A stretch of DNA of 64,000 nucleotides. Origin: an uncultured Prevotella sp. GTDB lineage: Bacteria > Bacteroidota > Bacteroidia > Bacteroidales > Bacteroidaceae. Every line of letters starts with the position of its first letter. The stretch's first letter is position 1. The stretch is from assembly GCA_946183415.1 (NCBI GenBank), contig CAMHAM010000001.1, positions 1 through 64,000 of the forward strand, in the 5' to 3' direction. Under the pieces are notes generated by a model. The model did not search any database and was not told the DNA's origin. It saw only the letters and a list, made by a program, of their open reading frames with translations. Made by a program: the position numbers and the translations under genes. This document shows positions 63,236 to 64,000 of this stretch, piece by piece.

Positions 63236-63628
63236 ATGGCAAAGACACCAGTTGTATTAAAAGTAGCAGACTACAAGGACCGTGAGGTACAGATGGTAAC
63301 TTACGAGTTTGATCAGGAAACCGACCGTGAGGGACAGATGACGGGTATCCCCCGCTTCCAGATGCTCCGCGTACGTGTAAAGGCCCTCAACGACGGCACC
63401 CCAGAGCTGATGGCTTGGATGTGCGACCGCTTCCTGAAGAAGGACGGCTCGGTCCAGTTCCTTGAGACCAAGACCCTGAAGGTGATGAAGGAGATCAAGT
63501 TCAGTGGTGCCTACTGCGTGAACTTCGAGGAGAAGTGGGAGGACAAGATTGGTCACTACGAGGAGATCCTGATCTCTTGCCAGAACATCGAGGTAGGCTC
63601 AGTGAAGTTCGAGAACGAGTGGGCTTAG
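63236..63628 (+). CDS. tssD: T6SS tube protein TssD (Hcp)
   Basis: A 130-residue Bacteroidetes Hcp forming the inner tube. The sequence KVADYKDREVQMVTYEFDQETDREGQM, RFQMLRVRVKAL, GTPELMAWM and FSGAYCVNFEEKW is typical, and it ends with the family's NEW-A motif. It is followed by a near-duplicate gene at 63693. Its own -7 is not obvious, so it is probably co-transcribed with tssC. Confidence 0.92.
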   Translation: MAKTPVVLKVADYKDREVQMVTYEFDQETDREGQMTGIPRFQMLRVRVKALNDGTPELMAWMCDRFLKKDGSVQFLETKTLKVMKEIKFSGAYCVNFEEKWEDKIGHYEEILISCQNIEVGSVKFENEWA

Positions 63629-63692
63629 TTCTTAGACAGAGTAACAGAATAATAGAATTTTAAAAATTTTAAGAAAAGAAAGGAAATAGAAT

Positions 63693-64000
63693 ATGGCAGA
63701 TAATGTAACCCCGGTTCTGTTGACCGTTAAAGATTTCGCACCCCGTGAAGTGCTGTTGGTAGACTATAAGTTCAACCAGGCAACTGACACAGAAGGTCAG
63801 GTAGCAGGTATCGTTCGTGGTGGTCAGATCACCATTCGCGTGAAGGCTCTCAACGATGGTAACCCTGAACTGCTCAACTGGATGATCAATCCTGCTGACC
63901 CGCGCGACATTACCGTGGACTTTCAGAACACCAAGGATGGCTCAGCCATGAAGCAGCTGAAGGGTACAGGCTGCTACTGCGTGCACTACAAGGAGTATTG
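63693..64000 (+). CDS. tssD: Second T6SS tube protein TssD, partial
   Basis: The first 102 codons of a paralogue of the preceding gene, cut by the window end. It reads MADNVTPVLLTVKDFAPREVL, then YKFNQATDTEGQVAGI, IRVKALNDGNPELLNWM and GCYCVHYKEY, aligning with VVLKVADYKDREVQ, YEFDQETDREGQM, VKALNDGTPELMAWM and GAYCVNFEEKW. Two tandem tube genes with the same layout imply alternative or mixed tubes. Confidence 0.9.
   Translation, partial: MADNVTPVLLTVKDFAPREVLLVDYKFNQATDTEGQVAGIVRGGQITIRVKALNDGNPELLNWMINPADPRDITVDFQNTKDGSAMKQLKGTGCYCVHYKEY

Overview
The window reads as a chromosomal segment of a Bacteroidales bacterium, most likely Prevotella or a close relative. Support comes from the abundant TAnnTTTG -7 promoter elements with an upstream TTG, a SusC/SusD outer-membrane pair, type II pantothenate kinase, an AmgK-RapZ fusion protein, and a Bacteroidetes-type (T6SS-iii) type VI secretion system with DUF5458-type TssC and several TssD tube proteins. 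The genus is an inference from gene content; no rRNA is present.

Region 1 (1-6.8 kb): a hotdog thioesterase, two small conserved genes, and a redox/peroxide run: glutathione peroxidase, an OhrR-like MarR regulator, nitroreductase, a small membrane protein, a flavin-reductase-like lipoprotein and an iron alcohol dehydrogenase. Two copies of the palindrome ATCGC-N2-GCGAT lie at the head of this run, one over the -33 position. At 1047-1370 is a chimeric gene joining a DUF1294 N-terminus to a flavin-reductase C-terminus. An IS4-family element (6844-8446) closes the region.

Region 2 (8.5-25.1 kb) is the most interesting part: a sulfur/cysteine region. It holds DsrE2-TusA, divergent from an operon of a ThiS-like sulfur carrier with residues beyond its GGG, a ThiF/MoeB-like adenylyltransferase and a JAMM peptidase. 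A second operon holds a Met/Cys-rich leader ORF, a periplasmic binding protein, SusC, SusD and two exported UroD/MtaA/MetE-fold proteins. Further on are a TcdA-like E1 enzyme, a cystine/dicarboxylate-type symporter, and cysteine synthase with an MFS transporter. An identical hyphenated palindrome, ATACC-N8-GGTAT, stands before four of these transcription units at nearly fixed distance from the -7 element. I infer one regulon in which an unidentified sulfur compound is imported and its sulfur delivered to cysteine through a protein thiocarboxylate. This is the best candidate here for an undescribed system.

Region 3 (25.2-36.9 kb) is mostly housekeeping: pantothenate kinase, tRNA-Phe, ThiL, purine nucleoside phosphorylase overlapping LpxK by 116 bp, SppA, a GH28 enzyme, GroES/GroEL, a promoter-terminator pair that looks like a small RNA gene, and the AmgK-RapZ fusion.

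Region 4 (37-46.9 kb): two TssD-like proteins, a VgrG with a large unassigned C-terminal domain, a repetitive probable beta-solenoid partner and two small coiled-coil proteins, lying between amgK-rapZ and murU-guaA.

Region 5 (46.9-64 kb): a 1-kb stretch without recognisable genes, an M3 peptidase, a UDP-glucuronate decarboxylase, a tripartite RND efflux pump, then a T6SS core operon: ClpV/TssH with an altered first Walker B, TssB, a coiled-coil AraC-type regulator, TssC and two TssD proteins, the last cut by the window end.
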